Positions 36,491 through 49,342 of a DNA stretch of 64,000 nucleotides are shown here, in pieces. The stretch comes from Salinarimonas ramus. Its GTDB lineage: Bacteria > Pseudomonadota > Alphaproteobacteria > Rhizobiales > Beijerinckiaceae. The DNA lies in assembly GCF_014645695.1 (NCBI RefSeq), contig NZ_BMMF01000002.1, forward strand, positions 314,292 through 378,291, written 5' to 3'. Every line of letters starts with the position of its first letter. The stretch's first letter is position 1. The notes under the pieces were generated by a model. It was not told where the DNA came from and searched no databases. It worked only from the letters and a program-made list of their open reading frames with translations. The position numbers and the translations under genes are program-made.

Positions 36491-37366
36491 TCACTCGCCG
36501 CCGCCCAGCGTGTGGACGTAGACCGCCAGCGCCTTCACCGTGGCATCGTCGAGGCGCTCGCCGAAATGCGGCATCATCCCGCCGCGGCCGTTGACGAGAC
36601 CCTCGAGGATCACCTCGCGGTCAGAGCCGTAGAGCCAGATGCCGTCGGTGAGGTTCGGCGCGCCCATCTCGCGGATGCCCTCGCCGGTCTCGCCGTGGCA
36701 GGCGGCGCAGTTCGTCGCGAAGAGCTCGGCGCCCTGAGCCGCGTCGAAGCCGGCCGTCGTCTCGAGACCCGAGAGCGAGCGGACATAGTCGGTGAGCACC
36801 ACGGCGTCCTCCCGGCCGAACCAGCCGTCGCGGACGAAGGCCGGCATGTCGCCGATGCGGGTCTCCATGGGGGTGGAGCGGATGCCGTGGGTGATCGTCT
36901 GGTGGATGGCGTCGATGGAGCCGCCCCACAGCCAATCGTCGTCGACGAGGTTGGGAAAGCCCGTCGCCCCGCCGCCGCCAGCGCCGTGGCAGGCCGAGCA
37001 ATTGTCGCCGAACGCCGCGCGACCGTAGGCCTGGGCGAAGGCGAGGAGCTGGGGATCCTCCTCGATGGCGACGAGCTCGACGTCCCGGAGCTTGGCGATC
37101 TCGCCGCCGCGCGACGCGTCGAGCCGCTCGAGATCGCTCACGACGGCCGAGCGCGAGTTCCAGCCCAGCAGGCCGCCCGTCGCCGAGTTGACGAGGGGGA
37201 TCGCCGGGTAGAGCAGCACGTAGATCACCGAGAAGGCGATCGAGATGTAGAAGAGGTTCAGCCACCAGCGCGGGAGCGGGTTGTTGAGCTCCTTGATGCC
37301 GTCCCATTCGTGACCGGTCGTCGTGACGCCGGTCACCTGATCGATGTCCTGCTTGTTCTGGGCCAT
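36491..37366 (-). CDS. ccoP: cbb3-type cytochrome c oxidase subunit III
   Basis: This 291-residue dihaem cytochrome c feeds electrons to the oxidase. A cytosolic start with TTGHEWDGIKELNNPLPRWW is followed by one membrane helix (about 35-56) and two periplasmic haem-c domains, CSACH (123-127) and CAACH (220-224), each with a later Met ligand (MPAFV; MMPHFG). Full family length. It is the last gene of ccoNOQP; ccoQ ends four bases upstream. ccoGHIS assembly genes are not in this window. Confidence 0.96.
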   Translation of the reverse strand: MAQNKQDIDQVTGVTTTGHEWDGIKELNNPLPRWWLNLFYISIAFSVIYVLLYPAIPLVNSATGGLLGWNSRSAVVSDLERLDASRGGEIAKLRDVELVAIEEDPQLLAFAQAYGRAAFGDNCSACHGAGGGGATGFPNLVDDDWLWGGSIDAIHQTITHGIRSTPMETRIGDMPAFVRDGWFGREDAVVLTDYVRSLSGLETTAGFDAAQGAELFATNCAACHGETGEGIREMGAPNLTDGIWLYGSDREVILEGLVNGRGGMMPHFGERLDDATVKALAVYVHTLGGGE

Positions 37367-37370
37367 GGCC

Positions 37371-37523
37371 TCAATCCTCTTCGATCGGCGTCCGCGCGGC
37401 CTTGTCGAAGGTCGAGCGGTTGGACGGCATCAGCGCGTAGGCGAGGACGAGGGCGAACCCGAACACGAAGATCAGGAGGCCGCCCGTCTGCGCGAAGGAG
37501 GCGAGGATGTTGTACGTGTCCAT
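37371..37523 (-). CDS. ccoQ: cbb3-type cytochrome c oxidase subunit CcoQ
   Basis: This 50-residue single-span membrane protein (hydrophobic TGGLLIFVFGFALVLAYAL, about residues 13-31) has the tail MPSNRSTFDKAARTPIEED, typical of FixQ/CcoQ. It stabilises the oxidase complex. GAGGGGAG precedes its ATG. It sits between ccoO and ccoP with gaps of ten and four bases. Confidence 0.92.
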   Translation of the reverse strand: MDTYNILASFAQTGGLLIFVFGFALVLAYALMPSNRSTFDKAARTPIEED

Positions 37524-37533
37524 TCTCCCCTCC

Positions 37534-38271
37534 TCAGCGCACGTTCGCCTGGCCGTCGTAGGTCGAGAAATCGACCAGCGTGCCGAGCGTCTGCAGGTAG
37601 GCGACGAGGGCGTCGCCCTCGGTGATGACGCCGTCGGAGCGGCCCGAGAACGAGCGCGCCTGCGCCTTGGGATAGCGCTCGAGGAGGTCGCCCTGCCCCG
37701 CATCGTCCGTCGTCGCCTGGGCGATGACGTCCGAGCGGGCGTTGAGGATCATGTCCTCGGTATAGGGTACGCCCATCGCCGCCTGGACGGAGAGGTCGCG
37801 GTCGATCGTGTCGAAATCGAGCGGCGTCTCGAACAGGAAGGGGTAGCCCGGCATGATCGAGGCCGGCACGACGGAGCGCGGATCGACCAGGTGCGCCACG
37901 TGCCAGGCGTCCGAATACTTGCCGCCGACGCGCGCGAGGTCGGGCCCCGTACGCTTCGAGCCCCATTGGAAGGGCTTGTCGTACATGGATTCCGCCGCCA
38001 GCGAGTAGTGGCCGTAGCGCTCGACCTCGTCACGCAGCGGACGCACCATCTGGCTGTGACAATTGTAGCAGCCCTCGCGGACGTAGACGTTGCGCCCCGC
38101 CAGCTCGAGGGGGCTGTAGGGCCGCATGCCCTCCACCTCCTCGATCGTGTTCTTGAGGTAGAAGAGCGGGGCGATCTCGACGAGGCCGCCGATGGCGACC
38201 ACGCCCAGGATGCCGGCGACGAGGACGACCGAGTTCTTCTCGAAGATCGCGTGCTTGTTCCAGAGAGACAT
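37534..38271 (-). CDS. ccoO: cbb3-type cytochrome c oxidase subunit II (monohaem)
   Basis: This 245-residue subunit has one N-terminal membrane helix (about 13-32), then [18 protein letters not shown] with the haem-c site CYNCH (68-72), [15 protein letters not shown] and a Met ligand in [11 protein letters not shown]. It passes electrons to the CcoN haem-copper centre. The ATG at 38271 gives [13 protein letters not shown], the family start. It lies 14 bases after ccoN. Confidence 0.96.
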   Translation of the reverse strand: MSLWNKHAIFEKNSVVLVAGILGVVAIGGLVEIAPLFYLKNTIEEVEGMRPYSPLELAGRNVYVREGCYNCHSQMVRPLRDEVERYGHYSLAAESMYDKPFQWGSKRTGPDLARVGGKYSDAWHVAHLVDPRSVVPASIMPGYPFLFETPLDFDTIDRDLSVQAAMGVPYTEDMILNARSDVIAQATTDDAGQGDLLERYPKAQARSFSGRSDGVITEGDALVAYLQTLGTLVDFSTYDGQANVR

Positions 38272-38285
38272 GTCTCGCCCCCCCC

Positions 38286-39956
38286 TTACTCGGCCGCGAC
38301 CAGCGGCGACTTCGGCTCGGCCTCGGCGACCGGCTTGACCGCACGAACTGTCATGACCAGGTTGTAGACCATGATGAGAGCGCCCGCGAGGAACAGCAGA
38401 CCGCCGAGCCCGCGAATGACGTAGTAGGGATGCATCGCCTCGGAGGTCTCGATGAACGAGTATTCGAGGAAGCCCAGCGCCGTGTACGCCCGCCACATAA
38501 GGCCCTGCATGATGCCGGCGACCCACATGGACGAGATGTACAGCACGATCCCGAGCGTCGAGATCCAGAAGTGCCAGTTGACCAGCTTGAGCGAGTAGAG
38601 CCGCTCACGGTTCCACAGCCAGGGCACGAGGCAGTAGATCGCGCCGAAGGAGATGTAGGCGACCCAGCCGAGCGCGCCCGAATGCACGTGGCCGACGGTC
38701 CAGTCGGTGTAGTGCGAGAGCGAGTTCACGACCTTGATCGACATCATCGGGCCCTCGAAGGTCGACATGCCGTAGAAGGCGATGGACACGACCATGAGGC
38801 GCAGCACTGGATCGGTCCGCAGCTTGTCCCAGGCGCCCGAGAGCGTCATCAGGCCGTTGATCATGCCGCCCCAGGAGGGCATCCACAGCATGATCGAGAA
38901 CACCATGCCGAGCGTCTGCGCCCAGTCCGGCAGCGCCGTGTAGTGCAGGTGGTGCGGGCCGGCCCAGATGTAGAGGAAGATCAGCGCCCAGAAGTGGATG
39001 ATCGAGAGGCGGTAGGAATAGACCGGCCGCTCCGCCTGCTTCGGGACGAAGTAGTACATGATCGCGAGGAAGCCGGCGGTGAGGAAGAAGCCGACCGCGT
39101 TGTGGCCGTACCACCACTGCACCATGGCGTCCTGCACCCCCGACCAGACCTGGTAGGACTTGGCCGAGAACAGCGACACCGGGATCACGGCGTTGTTGCC
39201 CAGATGCAGCATCGCGATCGTGACGATGAAGGCCAGGTAGAACCAGTTCGCCACGTAGATGTGGGGCTCCTTGCGCTTGCGCAGCGTGAGCATGAACATC
39301 AAGAGGTAGGCGACCCACACGACCGTGAGGAACAGGTCGGCGTACCACTCGGGCTCGGCGTATTCCTTCGACTGCGTGATGCCGAGCAGGTAGCCCGTGC
39401 CGGCGATCAGGATGAAGAAGTTGTAGCCCAGGACCACGAACCAGGGGGTGATGTCGCCGGCGAGCCGCGCGCGGCTCGTGCGCTGCACCACGTAGAGCGA
39501 CGTCGCCAGCAGCACGTTGCCGCCGAAGGCGAAGATCACCGCCGAGGTGTGCAGCGGGCGCATCCGGCCGAAATTCAGGAAGGCGAGGTCGAAGTTCAGC
39601 GCCGGGAAGGCGAGCTGGAAGGCGATGAGAACGCCCACCGTGAAGCCGGCGATGCCCCAGACCATGGCCGCGACCGTCGCGAACTTGACGGGGCCCATGT
39701 TGTAGTTGGGCTTGCCGTCGATCTCCTGCGGCGGCAGCGCCGCCGGGCGATCGTTGTAGCGGTTCATGATCGCGAACACCGCCGCGACGGACCCCGCCGC
39801 GAACAGGTAGGCGTGGAAGGCGTAGGCCGCTTCGTAGGCCTTCGCGGCGACGACGATGGAGAGGAGGGCGAGCGCCGCGAGTGCGAGCGCGCTTCCCCCC
39901 TCGCCGAGCGTCATCCGCTTGGCCGGAGCGACCGGAGATGCGCCGATTGAGGCCAT
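38286..39956 (-). CDS. ccoN: cbb3-type cytochrome c oxidase subunit I
   Basis: This 556-residue catalytic subunit has about twelve membrane helices and binds haem b and the haem b3-CuB site. Seen are [35 protein letters not shown] (haem His), [17 protein letters not shown] (CuB His region), [13 protein letters not shown] (two CuB His) and [18 protein letters not shown] (haem His ligands). It supports high-affinity microaerobic respiration. The frame is open upstream, but the conserved start and a ribosome site place initiation at 39956. An FNR/FixK box lies 98 bases upstream. Confidence 0.97.
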   Translation of the reverse strand: MASIGASPVAPAKRMTLGEGGSALALAALALLSIVVAAKAYEAAYAFHAYLFAAGSVAAVFAIMNRYNDRPAALPPQEIDGKPNYNMGPVKFATVAAMVWGIAGFTVGVLIAFQLAFPALNFDLAFLNFGRMRPLHTSAVIFAFGGNVLLATSLYVVQRTSRARLAGDITPWFVVLGYNFFILIAGTGYLLGITQSKEYAEPEWYADLFLTVVWVAYLLMFMLTLRKRKEPHIYVANWFYLAFIVTIAMLHLGNNAVIPVSLFSAKSYQVWSGVQDAMVQWWYGHNAVGFFLTAGFLAIMYYFVPKQAERPVYSYRLSIIHFWALIFLYIWAGPHHLHYTALPDWAQTLGMVFSIMLWMPSWGGMINGLMTLSGAWDKLRTDPVLRLMVVSIAFYGMSTFEGPMMSIKVVNSLSHYTDWTVGHVHSGALGWVAYISFGAIYCLVPWLWNRERLYSLKLVNWHFWISTLGIVLYISSMWVAGIMQGLMWRAYTALGFLEYSFIETSEAMHPYYVIRGLGGLLFLAGALIMVYNLVMTVRAVKPVAEAEPKSPLVAAE

Positions 39957-40053
39957 GGAAATCCCCTGGGTGAGCTGCCGTGTACTGACGTGCGCCCGGG
40001 CTTGGCAGTCCGGGCCTTGGCGGCACCATCGACGCATCGGGCCCCATCCGGCC

Positions 40054-40067
40054 TTGATCTCGGTCAA
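40054..40067. promoter_or_regulatory. FNR/FixK-type box (anaerobox)
   Basis: TTGATCTCGGTCAA matches TTGA-N6-TCAA exactly. It lies 98 bases before ccoN and 51 bases before the divergent substrate-binding protein gene. Low-oxygen activation of ccoNOQP by FixK/FNR through such boxes is established in rhizobia. Which of the two genes it serves here is inferred. Confidence 0.8.
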
Positions 40068-40117
40068 CGAGCGGCCATTGTGGGAGCGGAAATCACAGGC
40101 AGATCGAGCGCTCATCC

Positions 40118-41356
40118 GTGACGTACCGGACCCTTCGCACGCGGCTCGCCGCTCCCCTCGCCGCGGCGGCGCTTCTCGCCCTCGCTCCGGCCGGCGCCGA
40201 GGCGCAGGTGCGCATCGCCGTGGTCGGCCCGCAGACGGGTCCGCTCGCGGCCTTCGGCGCCATGATGGAGACGGGCGCCGCCCTCGCGGCGGAGGCGATC
40301 AACGCCCGCGGCGGGATCGCGGGCGAGCCCCTCGAGATCCTGGTGCGCGACGATATCGGCGATCCCGCCCGCGCGCGCACGGTCGCGGGCGCTCTCGTCG
40401 CGGACGAGCCGGAGCTTCTCGGCGTCATCGGCCATCTCACGGCGGGTCCCTCGCTGGAAGCCGCGCCGCTCTATGCGGATGCGGGCATCCCGATGATCAC
40501 GCCCGCCGTCACCGAGCCGCGGCTCACGGAGGAGCCCGCCTGGAACGTGCTGCGCCTCGCGCCCTCCGACCAGGTGCAAGGCGCGCTCGCGGCGCAGGCG
40601 GTGGCGCAGGCCGCTCCCGCGGCGCGGGTCGCCATCGTCCACGACAAGACGGGCTTCGGCAAAGGCGCCGCCGACGTCTTCCGCGCCACGCTCGAGGAAG
40701 CCGGCATCGTCGACGTCCTCTACGAGGGGCTCGACGCCGGCGAGCCGAGCTATCGCGGCCTCGCGGCGCGGGTCGCGGCGGCGGAACCGGACTTCGTCTA
40801 TCTCGGCGGCCTCGCGCCCGAAGCCGCGCTCCTCCTGCGCGACCTGCGCGCGGCGGGCTCGCGGGCGCGGCTGGTCGGCACCGACGCCCTCGCCTCCCCG
40901 GTCTTCGCCAACCTCGACGCGGACGTCGCCGGCGGGACCTGGATGACGGCGGCGCCGGCCGCGCTCGACAACCCGGCGGCGACCACGATCGCGGGGGTGA
41001 TCCTCTCGCAGGCCACGGCCACCGGCGAATCGGCCGAGAGCACCGCCGCACCGTCACCGGCGAGCGTGCTCCCGATCCTCGCCGCCGAGGACGTCATCGA
41101 GACGCTCCACCCCGTGGCCCTGCGCGCCTACGCCGCCGTGGAGGCGCTCGCCGACGCCGCGAGCGCAATCGGCACGACGGACGGCGAAGCCATCGCCGCA
41201 CGCCTGCGCGAGGCGCCGGTGGACACGGCGCTCGGCCCCGTCCGGTTCGACGCCGCCGGCGAGGTCGAGATGCCGCTGATGGCCGTCCACGAATGGCGGC
41301 CGGGGCCGCTCGGCGCGCTGGATTACGTGGGGAACCGGGTCGGCGGGGACGAGTGA
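40118..41356 (+). CDS. branched-chain amino acid-type ABC transporter substrate-binding protein
   Basis: This 412-residue periplasmic protein has a signal peptide ([20 protein letters not shown]) and a Leu/Ile/Val-binding type I fold: [70 protein letters not shown] and [16 protein letters not shown]. It starts with GTG at 40118; no in-frame ATG lies near. No permease or ATPase genes are adjacent, so it works with a remote transporter or as a sensor partner. The ligand is unknown. Confidence 0.88.
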   Translation: MTYRTLRTRLAAPLAAAALLALAPAGAEAQVRIAVVGPQTGPLAAFGAMMETGAALAAEAINARGGIAGEPLEILVRDDIGDPARARTVAGALVADEPELLGVIGHLTAGPSLEAAPLYADAGIPMITPAVTEPRLTEEPAWNVLRLAPSDQVQGALAAQAVAQAAPAARVAIVHDKTGFGKGAADVFRATLEEAGIVDVLYEGLDAGEPSYRGLAARVAAAEPDFVYLGGLAPEAALLLRDLRAAGSRARLVGTDALASPVFANLDADVAGGTWMTAAPAALDNPAATTIAGVILSQATATGESAESTAAPSPASVLPILAAEDVIETLHPVALRAYAAVEALADAASAIGTTDGEAIAARLREAPVDTALGPVRFDAAGEVEMPLMAVHEWRPGPLGALDYVGNRVGGDE

Positions 41357-41452
41357 GCGTCCGAGAACATCAATAGGTGGCTACAAGCCGTTGCACGGGC
41401 TGGCGAATTCGGCGAAGAGGGCGACATCGTCATCCGCGAGCGGGGCATTGGC

Positions 41453-41917
41453 ATGGACGCGTGGCTTCGTCGCCTGAGAGATGCGGTCGGCACCGATCTG
41501 CTCATGATCAAGTCCGCCGCCGGCTGGATCGAGGCCGAGGACGGGCGCGTCCTCATGCAGAAGCGACGGGAGCCCGAGGGCTCCTGGGGCTTTCCCGGGG
41601 GGATCGTGGACCTCGGCGAATCGGTCGCCGAGGCCGCGATCCGGGAGATCCGCGAGGAGACCGGCCTCGACGTCGTGCCCACCCGCCTCGTCGGGATCTA
41701 CAGCAAGTATCTCGTCACCCTCGCGAATGGCGATCGCTGCCAGACGGTGACCTCGTTCTTCGCCTGCCGGCCCGTTGGCGGCCGGCTCGATCGCGAGAAC
41801 GCCGAGAGCGCTGCGCTCAGATGGTTAGCGCCCGATGCGCTGCCGCCGCTCTATTGCGAGCAGCACCGTGACATGGCCCGCGACGCCGCGGCGGGCGCGA
41901 CGGGGGTGTTCCGCTGA
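41453..41917 (+). CDS. Nudix hydrolase
   Basis: This 154-residue protein holds a full Nudix box: PGGIVDLGES, then AAIREIREETGLDV, fitting Gx5Ex7REUxEExGU. It hydrolyses a nucleoside diphosphate linked to another group. The order QKRREPEGSWGFPGG is common in MutT/ADP-ribose-pyrophosphatase relatives; substrate cannot be fixed. The 96 bases upstream are open in the same frame but carry no start codon. Confidence 0.88.
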   Translation: MDAWLRRLRDAVGTDLLMIKSAAGWIEAEDGRVLMQKRREPEGSWGFPGGIVDLGESVAEAAIREIREETGLDVVPTRLVGIYSKYLVTLANGDRCQTVTSFFACRPVGGRLDRENAESAALRWLAPDALPPLYCEQHRDMARDAAAGATGVFR

Positions 41918-41952
41918 CGGTCGGGGGTGCCTGTGCGCGAGTCTCGTTTCGC

Positions 41953-42258
41953 TTAGAAGTCTGTGTCCAAGGCCACGTCGAGCGTACCACGTGACGCCTT
42001 GAAATCTTCGAGCCATGCGCCGTCCAGCGCGACGTGCGCGAGGGCGAAGCGGATGAGTGTCTCGTCGTCCTCGATCCCGGTCTGGCGGCGGACCGTCTCC
42101 AGAAGCGTTCTGTCCACCTTGACGGCAAGCCGCGCCGCATCGGCTCCGACGAGACCGTCGCGTGCGGCGTTGCGCAGCACGACGGGAACGCGCTCGGCCA
42201 GCACGGCCCTCCCACCATCCTCCCAACCCTCGGCCCGATCCTTCACCGACCCGTCCAT
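41953..42258 (-). CDS. small hypothetical protein with antitoxin-like C-terminal half
   Basis: This protein of about 101 residues has LAVKVDRTLLETVRRQTGIE then DETLIRFALAHVALDG, resembling the antitoxin-type helices seen in small ribbon-helix-helix orphan antitoxins. No toxin gene is adjacent. The ATG at 42258 has GAGG six bases upstream; an earlier ATG at 42288 is possible. It lies downstream of a Nudix gene on the opposite strand. Function not assigned. Confidence 0.6.
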   Translation of the reverse strand: MDGSVKDRAEGWEDGGRAVLAERVPVVLRNAARDGLVGADAARLAVKVDRTLLETVRRQTGIEDDETLIRFALAHVALDGAWLEDFKASRGTLDVALDTDF

Positions 42259-42335
42259 GTCCGCCTCTCCCGGCTGCGGAACAGTCATTGCCCGACCTTA
42301 CGCTCGGCGCCGCCCCGTCGCAATCCGGTATTCGA

Positions 42336-42764
42336 TCAGAAAACGTACATCCCCAGCGCGAACCACCCCCAATGCGCAGCCAGGATGGCCATGCCGACGA
42401 CGAAGATCGGGCCGCGCTTCCTCACGTCGTTGGAGGTCACGAACACCGCCGCGTGGGCGATGCGCGCGGCGACGAAGGCCCAGGCGAGGACGAGGTCGAC
42501 CATTCCGCCCTGCCCCGTCGCCAGGAGGAGGCCGATCAGGACGTAGAACAGGACCGGCAGCTCCAGCTGGTTCCGGTAGCAGTTCATCACCTTCAGGATG
42601 CGCGTCGGCCAGGCCGGCTCGCGCAGGGCGATGTCGCGCATCTTCACCTCGCCGCGGCCGACGGCGGCGAAGCGCATGCGCCCGCCCCAGAGCAGGAGCG
42701 CGAAGGTCATCGCGATCATGACGAGGACGGGCGCGACGAGCGCGCCCGAGGAGACGGCGCCCAC
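42336..42764 (-). CDS. MAPEG-family membrane protein
   Basis: This 142-residue protein has four membrane segments (about 10-28, 66-88, 90-107, 119-140) and ILKVMNCYRNQLELPVLFYV, with the N-x-x-E-like centre of the MAPEG family. Members include glutathione transferases and eicosanoid enzymes, but most bacterial ones are uncharacterised. It follows guaB by four bases on the same strand and is likely co-transcribed, an association without a known reason. Confidence 0.85.
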   Translation of the reverse strand: MGAVSSGALVAPVLVMIAMTFALLLWGGRMRFAAVGRGEVKMRDIALREPAWPTRILKVMNCYRNQLELPVLFYVLIGLLLATGQGGMVDLVLAWAFVAARIAHAAVFVTSNDVRKRGPIFVVGMAILAAHWGWFALGMYVF

Positions 42765-42768
42765 CCGC

Positions 42769-44400
<1,632 letters not shown>

Positions 44401-44413
44401 CTACCTCGATTGG

Positions 44414-45055
44414 ATGGACACCGACGCGCGCGAGCCGCCCGAGGCGGGGCGGCGCAAGAGCTATCATCACGGCAACCTGCGCGAGGCGCTGGTCGAGGCC
44501 GCGCGGGTGCTCATCGAGGAGAAGGGCCCGCTCGGCTTCACCATGGCGGAGGCGGCGCGCGCGGCGGGGGTGAGCCCGGCGGCGCCCTACCGGCATTTCG
44601 CGGGTCGCGAGGAATTGATCGAGGCGGTGGCGCTGCAGGGCTTCACGCTCTTCGCCGAGCAGCTGGAGCGGGCCACCGAGGGCGGCGAGCGCGCCCCGCT
44701 CGCGGCCTTCACGGCGGCGGGCAACGCCTATCTCGATTTCGCCCGGACCTACCCCGGCTACTACGTCGCCATGTTCGAATCGGGCGTCGCGATCTCCGCG
44801 AACGCGCAGCTGAACCGCATGGCGGATCGCGCCATGGCCGTCCTGCGGCTTTCGGCCGAACGGCTCTCAGCGCATCTACCGCCGGCGAAGCGCCCGCCGG
44901 CCGGCATGGTCGCCAACCACGTCTGGGCCTTCAGCCACGGCGTCGTCGAGCTCTTCGGGCGCGGCCGCCCGGGTTCGCGCGCCCCCTACTCCGCCGAGGA
45001 GATGCTGGAGAGCGGCACCGCGATCTACCTGCGCGGCCTCGGCCTCATCCCCTGA
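44414..45055 (+). CDS. TetR-family transcriptional regulator with WHG-type C-terminal domain
   Basis: This 213-residue regulator has an N-terminal helix-turn-helix (SYHHGNLREALVEAARVLIE, then FTMAEAARAAGVSPAAPYRH) and a ligand domain ending AFSHGVVELFGRG, which matches the TetR_C_33/WHG family. The frame is open earlier, but only the ATG at 44414 puts the DNA-binding domain near the start. It is divergent from guaB and lies upstream of a DUF2852 gene whose leader holds an 11-base palindrome; that is the likely operator. Ligand unknown. Confidence 0.9.
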   Translation: MDTDAREPPEAGRRKSYHHGNLREALVEAARVLIEEKGPLGFTMAEAARAAGVSPAAPYRHFAGREELIEAVALQGFTLFAEQLERATEGGERAPLAAFTAAGNAYLDFARTYPGYYVAMFESGVAISANAQLNRMADRAMAVLRLSAERLSAHLPPAKRPPAGMVANHVWAFSHGVVELFGRGRPGSRAPYSAEEMLESGTAIYLRGLGLIP

Positions 45056-45106
45056 TCCTCGCCGCGCGAGCATCACGGCGCATCGCGATTTTTCATCCAC
45101 CGCGGC

Positions 45107-45136
45107 TTGACAGTTCGCGACGCCCAGCTCATCTAT
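45107..45136 (+). promoter_or_regulatory. candidate promoter for the DUF2852 gene
   Basis: TTGACA (45107-45112) is a perfect -35. After 18 bases comes ATCTAT (45131-45136) as a weak -10, which overlaps the left arm of the palindrome at 45133. Pattern-based. Confidence 0.5.
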
Positions 45137-45161
45137 GTGAATGTGAATAACATTCACATAG
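45133..45161. promoter_or_regulatory. perfect 11-bp inverted repeat, probable TetR operator
   Basis: CTATGTGAATG (45133-45143) and CATTCACATAG (45151-45161) are exact reverse complements around a seven-base spacer. Nested inside is GTGAAT-N3-ATTCAC. It overlaps the presumed -10 and ends 11 bases before the DUF2852 ATG. The TetR gene immediately upstream is the obvious binder, by inference. Confidence 0.75.
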
Positions 45162-45172
45162 AAAGGTGAGCT

Positions 45173-45559
45173 ATGCAGACCGTGACCATGAGCATGAGCT
45201 CGGCGACGGATTGGATCGTCCGTTGTCGCGATTGGCTCGACGAACGCGGAAAAGGCGCCTGGATCGCCGCCATCGTGGCGGGCTTCATCGTCTTCTGGCC
45301 CATCGGCCTGGGCCTTCTTCTCTACATGATCGGGAGCAAGCGTATGGGCAAGGGCTGGGGCCGGCGGAACCGGCAGACGGTCTCGGGCGCGACGGGCAAC
45401 GCCGCCTTCGACAGCTATCGCGCCGAGACCCTCAAGCGCCTCGAGGAGGAGCGCGACGCGTTCATGTCGTTCCTCGACGAGCTGCGCCAGGCCAAGGACC
45501 GCGCCGAGTTCGACCAGTTCATGGCGCGCCGCAACGGCAGCGGCACCAACGCCGCCTGA
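45173..45559 (+). CDS. DUF2852 family membrane protein
   Basis: This 128-residue protein has one membrane segment (about 28-52: GAWIAAIVAGFIVFWPIGLG) and a soluble helix with RAETLKRLEEERDAFMSFLD, the DUF2852 pattern common in Rhizobiales. The function is unknown. AGGTGAG precedes the ATG. A promoter-operator palindrome lies directly upstream, pointing to tight control by the neighbouring TetR protein. It may act in envelope stress. Confidence 0.85.
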   Translation: MQTVTMSMSSATDWIVRCRDWLDERGKGAWIAAIVAGFIVFWPIGLGLLLYMIGSKRMGKGWGRRNRQTVSGATGNAAFDSYRAETLKRLEEERDAFMSFLDELRQAKDRAEFDQFMARRNGSGTNAA

Positions 45560-45587
45560 CGAGCGACCGGCCGGCCGGTGAGCATCG

Positions 45588-45624
45588 AAAAAGGGGCCGC
45601 CCGCTCTCGCGGACGGCCCCTTCT
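45588..45624. terminator. terminator between DUF2852 gene and groL
   Basis: GGGGCCG (45593-45599) pairs with CGGCCCC (45614-45620) across a loop with further pairing. On the minus strand the stem is followed by TTTTT, so it is mainly the groL terminator; it can also slow transcription from the DUF2852 side. Confidence 0.75.
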
Positions 45625-45656
45625 CGTACTGAAGCGCTATCGGCGTGGCGTCGATC

Positions 45657-47640
<1,984 letters not shown>

Positions 47641-47991
47641 GGCTTCTCAGTCTCCGTATGATGCGAGATCGTCATGATCCTCACGCGGCGGGTGCGCGCG
47701 GATGTCGCGCCGCTCCCGTCCGAGCGCGGAGGTAATCCGCCCATGGCCGCGCTTCAAGAGGGGTCCGCGAAAATTTTGGCACTCTCTCGGATGGAGTGCC
47801 AGACCGGGGAGCGGCAAGCGTGGCAGCACTCCTGAACCGATGCTGCCAAAGCCTTGTTTTCATGCATGAATCTTGTTTTGCAGGCTTGCGTGCGTCGCCC
47901 GCTGTGGCATCATTCCATAGCCGGCGCACGCGTCGGGTGTTGCGACCTGCGGGTGGCCGGCGGATGTCGCCACACGCATGGAGGCTACCCG
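47641..47991. other. 350-base intergenic region between groS and usg
   Basis: Divergent promoter space. It contains the CIRCE element (47776-47802), an AT-richer stretch near 47850-47880, and no convincing gene. A longer frame reading into usg from 47854 has low-complexity, Cys-rich sequence before the usg start and was not accepted. Confidence 0.7.
47776..47802. promoter_or_regulatory. CIRCE element (HrcA operator) for groESL
   Basis: TTGGCACTC and GAGTGCCAG are separated by nine bases, matching CIRCE (TTAGCACTC-N9-GAGTGCTAA) except for the outer two positions per arm. It lies on the groS promoter side. HrcA repression through such sites is established in Alphaproteobacteria. Confidence 0.85.
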
Positions 47992-48261
47992 ATGGCGTGC
48001 ACCGCGTTCGCGAAGCAGCTCGAAGGCTACGGCCTGACCACGGCTCATATCCTCTACCGGCTGCCGGACCACCCCGGCATCCTCCAGACCTACGTCTGGC
48101 AGGATTACGACCTCGCCCCGACCTTCCCCGAGCTCAACGACTTCCTCGCCTTCTGGCGCCGCGAGCTCGAGGGGCCGCTCCATTCCGTGCGCGTGGCGCA
48201 TCAGGGGCTGATCCGGCCGGCGGAATTCAAGGCGGTGGACGGCATCGTGACGCTGCACTGA
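47992..48261 (+). CDS. usg: Usg family protein
   Basis: This 89-residue protein shows QLEGYGLTTAHILYRLPDHP, LQTYVWQDYDLAPTFPELND and HSVRVAHQGLIRPAE, which match alphaproteobacterial Usg. The family name comes from a gene upstream of trp genes; its function is unknown. GGAGG lies eight bases before the ATG at 47992, which decides the start over a longer open frame from 47854. Confidence 0.88.
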   Translation: MACTAFAKQLEGYGLTTAHILYRLPDHPGILQTYVWQDYDLAPTFPELNDFLAFWRRELEGPLHSVRVAHQGLIRPAEFKAVDGIVTLH

Positions 48262-48332
48262 CGCGCTGGCGCCGGGGGCGGCGGCCCCCTATCTGAGGGG
48301 CGTCTCGAGACCCTCGACCCCCGGCGGGAAGC

Positions 48333-48959
48333 GTGCAGCGCACATCGGAAATCCTGGAACGGCTCGTCGAGAACGAGACCGCCCCCACCCTCACGCTCGG
48401 CGAGATCGTCGCGCGGCTGCGGGCGCGCTCGTTCGGCGTGCTGCTGATCCTGTTCGCCGCGCCCATGCTGATCCCCACCCCGCCGGGCTTCTCGACGGTG
48501 GCGGCGCTGCTCATCGTCCTCGTGGCGCTCCAGTTCGTCGCCTTGCGTCGCGCGCTCTGGCTGCCGCGCCGCCTCGCCCGCCGGCCGGTGCAGACCGCCT
48601 TCCTCAAGCGCGTCGTCGGCTGGACGACGCCGAAGCTGCGGCGCATCGAGCGCTGGTCGGAGCCCCGCGCGGTGTCCTTCACGCGCCTGCGCGCGCGCCG
48701 GCCGCTGGGCCTCCTCATCCTGGTTCTGGCCGCCATCATGGCGCTGCCCATCCCCGTCATCGGCAACACGCCGCCGGCGATCGCCATCGTGCTGATGGGC
48801 TTCGGCATGATCGAGCGCGACGGCGCCTTCGTCGGCGCCGGCGTCGCCGTGGGCCTCCTCGCCATCGGCCTCATCGCGGGGCTGGGGCTCGGCCTGACGG
48901 CGGCGGTGGAGGCCTGGGTGCCCGCGAGCTGGCTGGCGATGCTGCCGTTCGCCGGGTGA
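48333..48959 (+). CDS. ExoD-family membrane protein
   Basis: This 208-residue protein has RLRARSFGVLLILFAAPMLI and TPPGFSTVAALLIVLVALQF early, then LGLLILVLAAIMALPIPVIG and NTPPAIAIVLMGFGMIERDG. This pattern is the ExoD (exopolysaccharide synthesis) family, named for a rhizobial gene needed for nodule invasion and alkali tolerance. The real role is unresolved. It starts with GTG. It has four to five membrane segments. No other polysaccharide genes are adjacent. Confidence 0.85.
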   Translation: MQRTSEILERLVENETAPTLTLGEIVARLRARSFGVLLILFAAPMLIPTPPGFSTVAALLIVLVALQFVALRRALWLPRRLARRPVQTAFLKRVVGWTTPKLRRIERWSEPRAVSFTRLRARRPLGLLILVLAAIMALPIPVIGNTPPAIAIVLMGFGMIERDGAFVGAGVAVGLLAIGLIAGLGLGLTAAVEAWVPASWLAMLPFAG

Positions 48960-48973
48960 TGGGCGCCCAGTAG

Positions 48974-49287
<314 letters not shown>

Positions 49288-49288
<1 letters not shown>

Positions 49289-49326
49289 TGCTCTATCTGG
49301 ACACGTCCGTGTCCGTGTCGCGGTGA
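49288..49326 (+). pseudogene. VapC/PIN-domain toxin remnant
   Basis: The frame reads MLYLDTSVSVSR then stops. MLYLDTSV is the classic start of PIN-domain toxins and holds their first catalytic Asp (D5). The remaining ~120 residues are absent: a ~190-bp palindromic repeat begins 16 bases after the stop, and unrelated sequence follows it. The toxin was lost by deletion, possibly with repeat insertion. Confidence 0.75.
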
Positions 49327-49342
49327 GGCCAGCGCCGCCCCG

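Noticed and set aside
41357..41452. In-frame extension upstream of the Nudix gene
   Set aside because: The frame is open and reads like protein, but it has no ATG, GTG or TTG start and begins right after the previous gene's stop.
47854..47991. Longer N-terminal version of the Usg protein
   Set aside because: The extra 46 residues are Cys/Arg-rich without family resemblance, and a strong GGAGG lies before the ATG at 47992.
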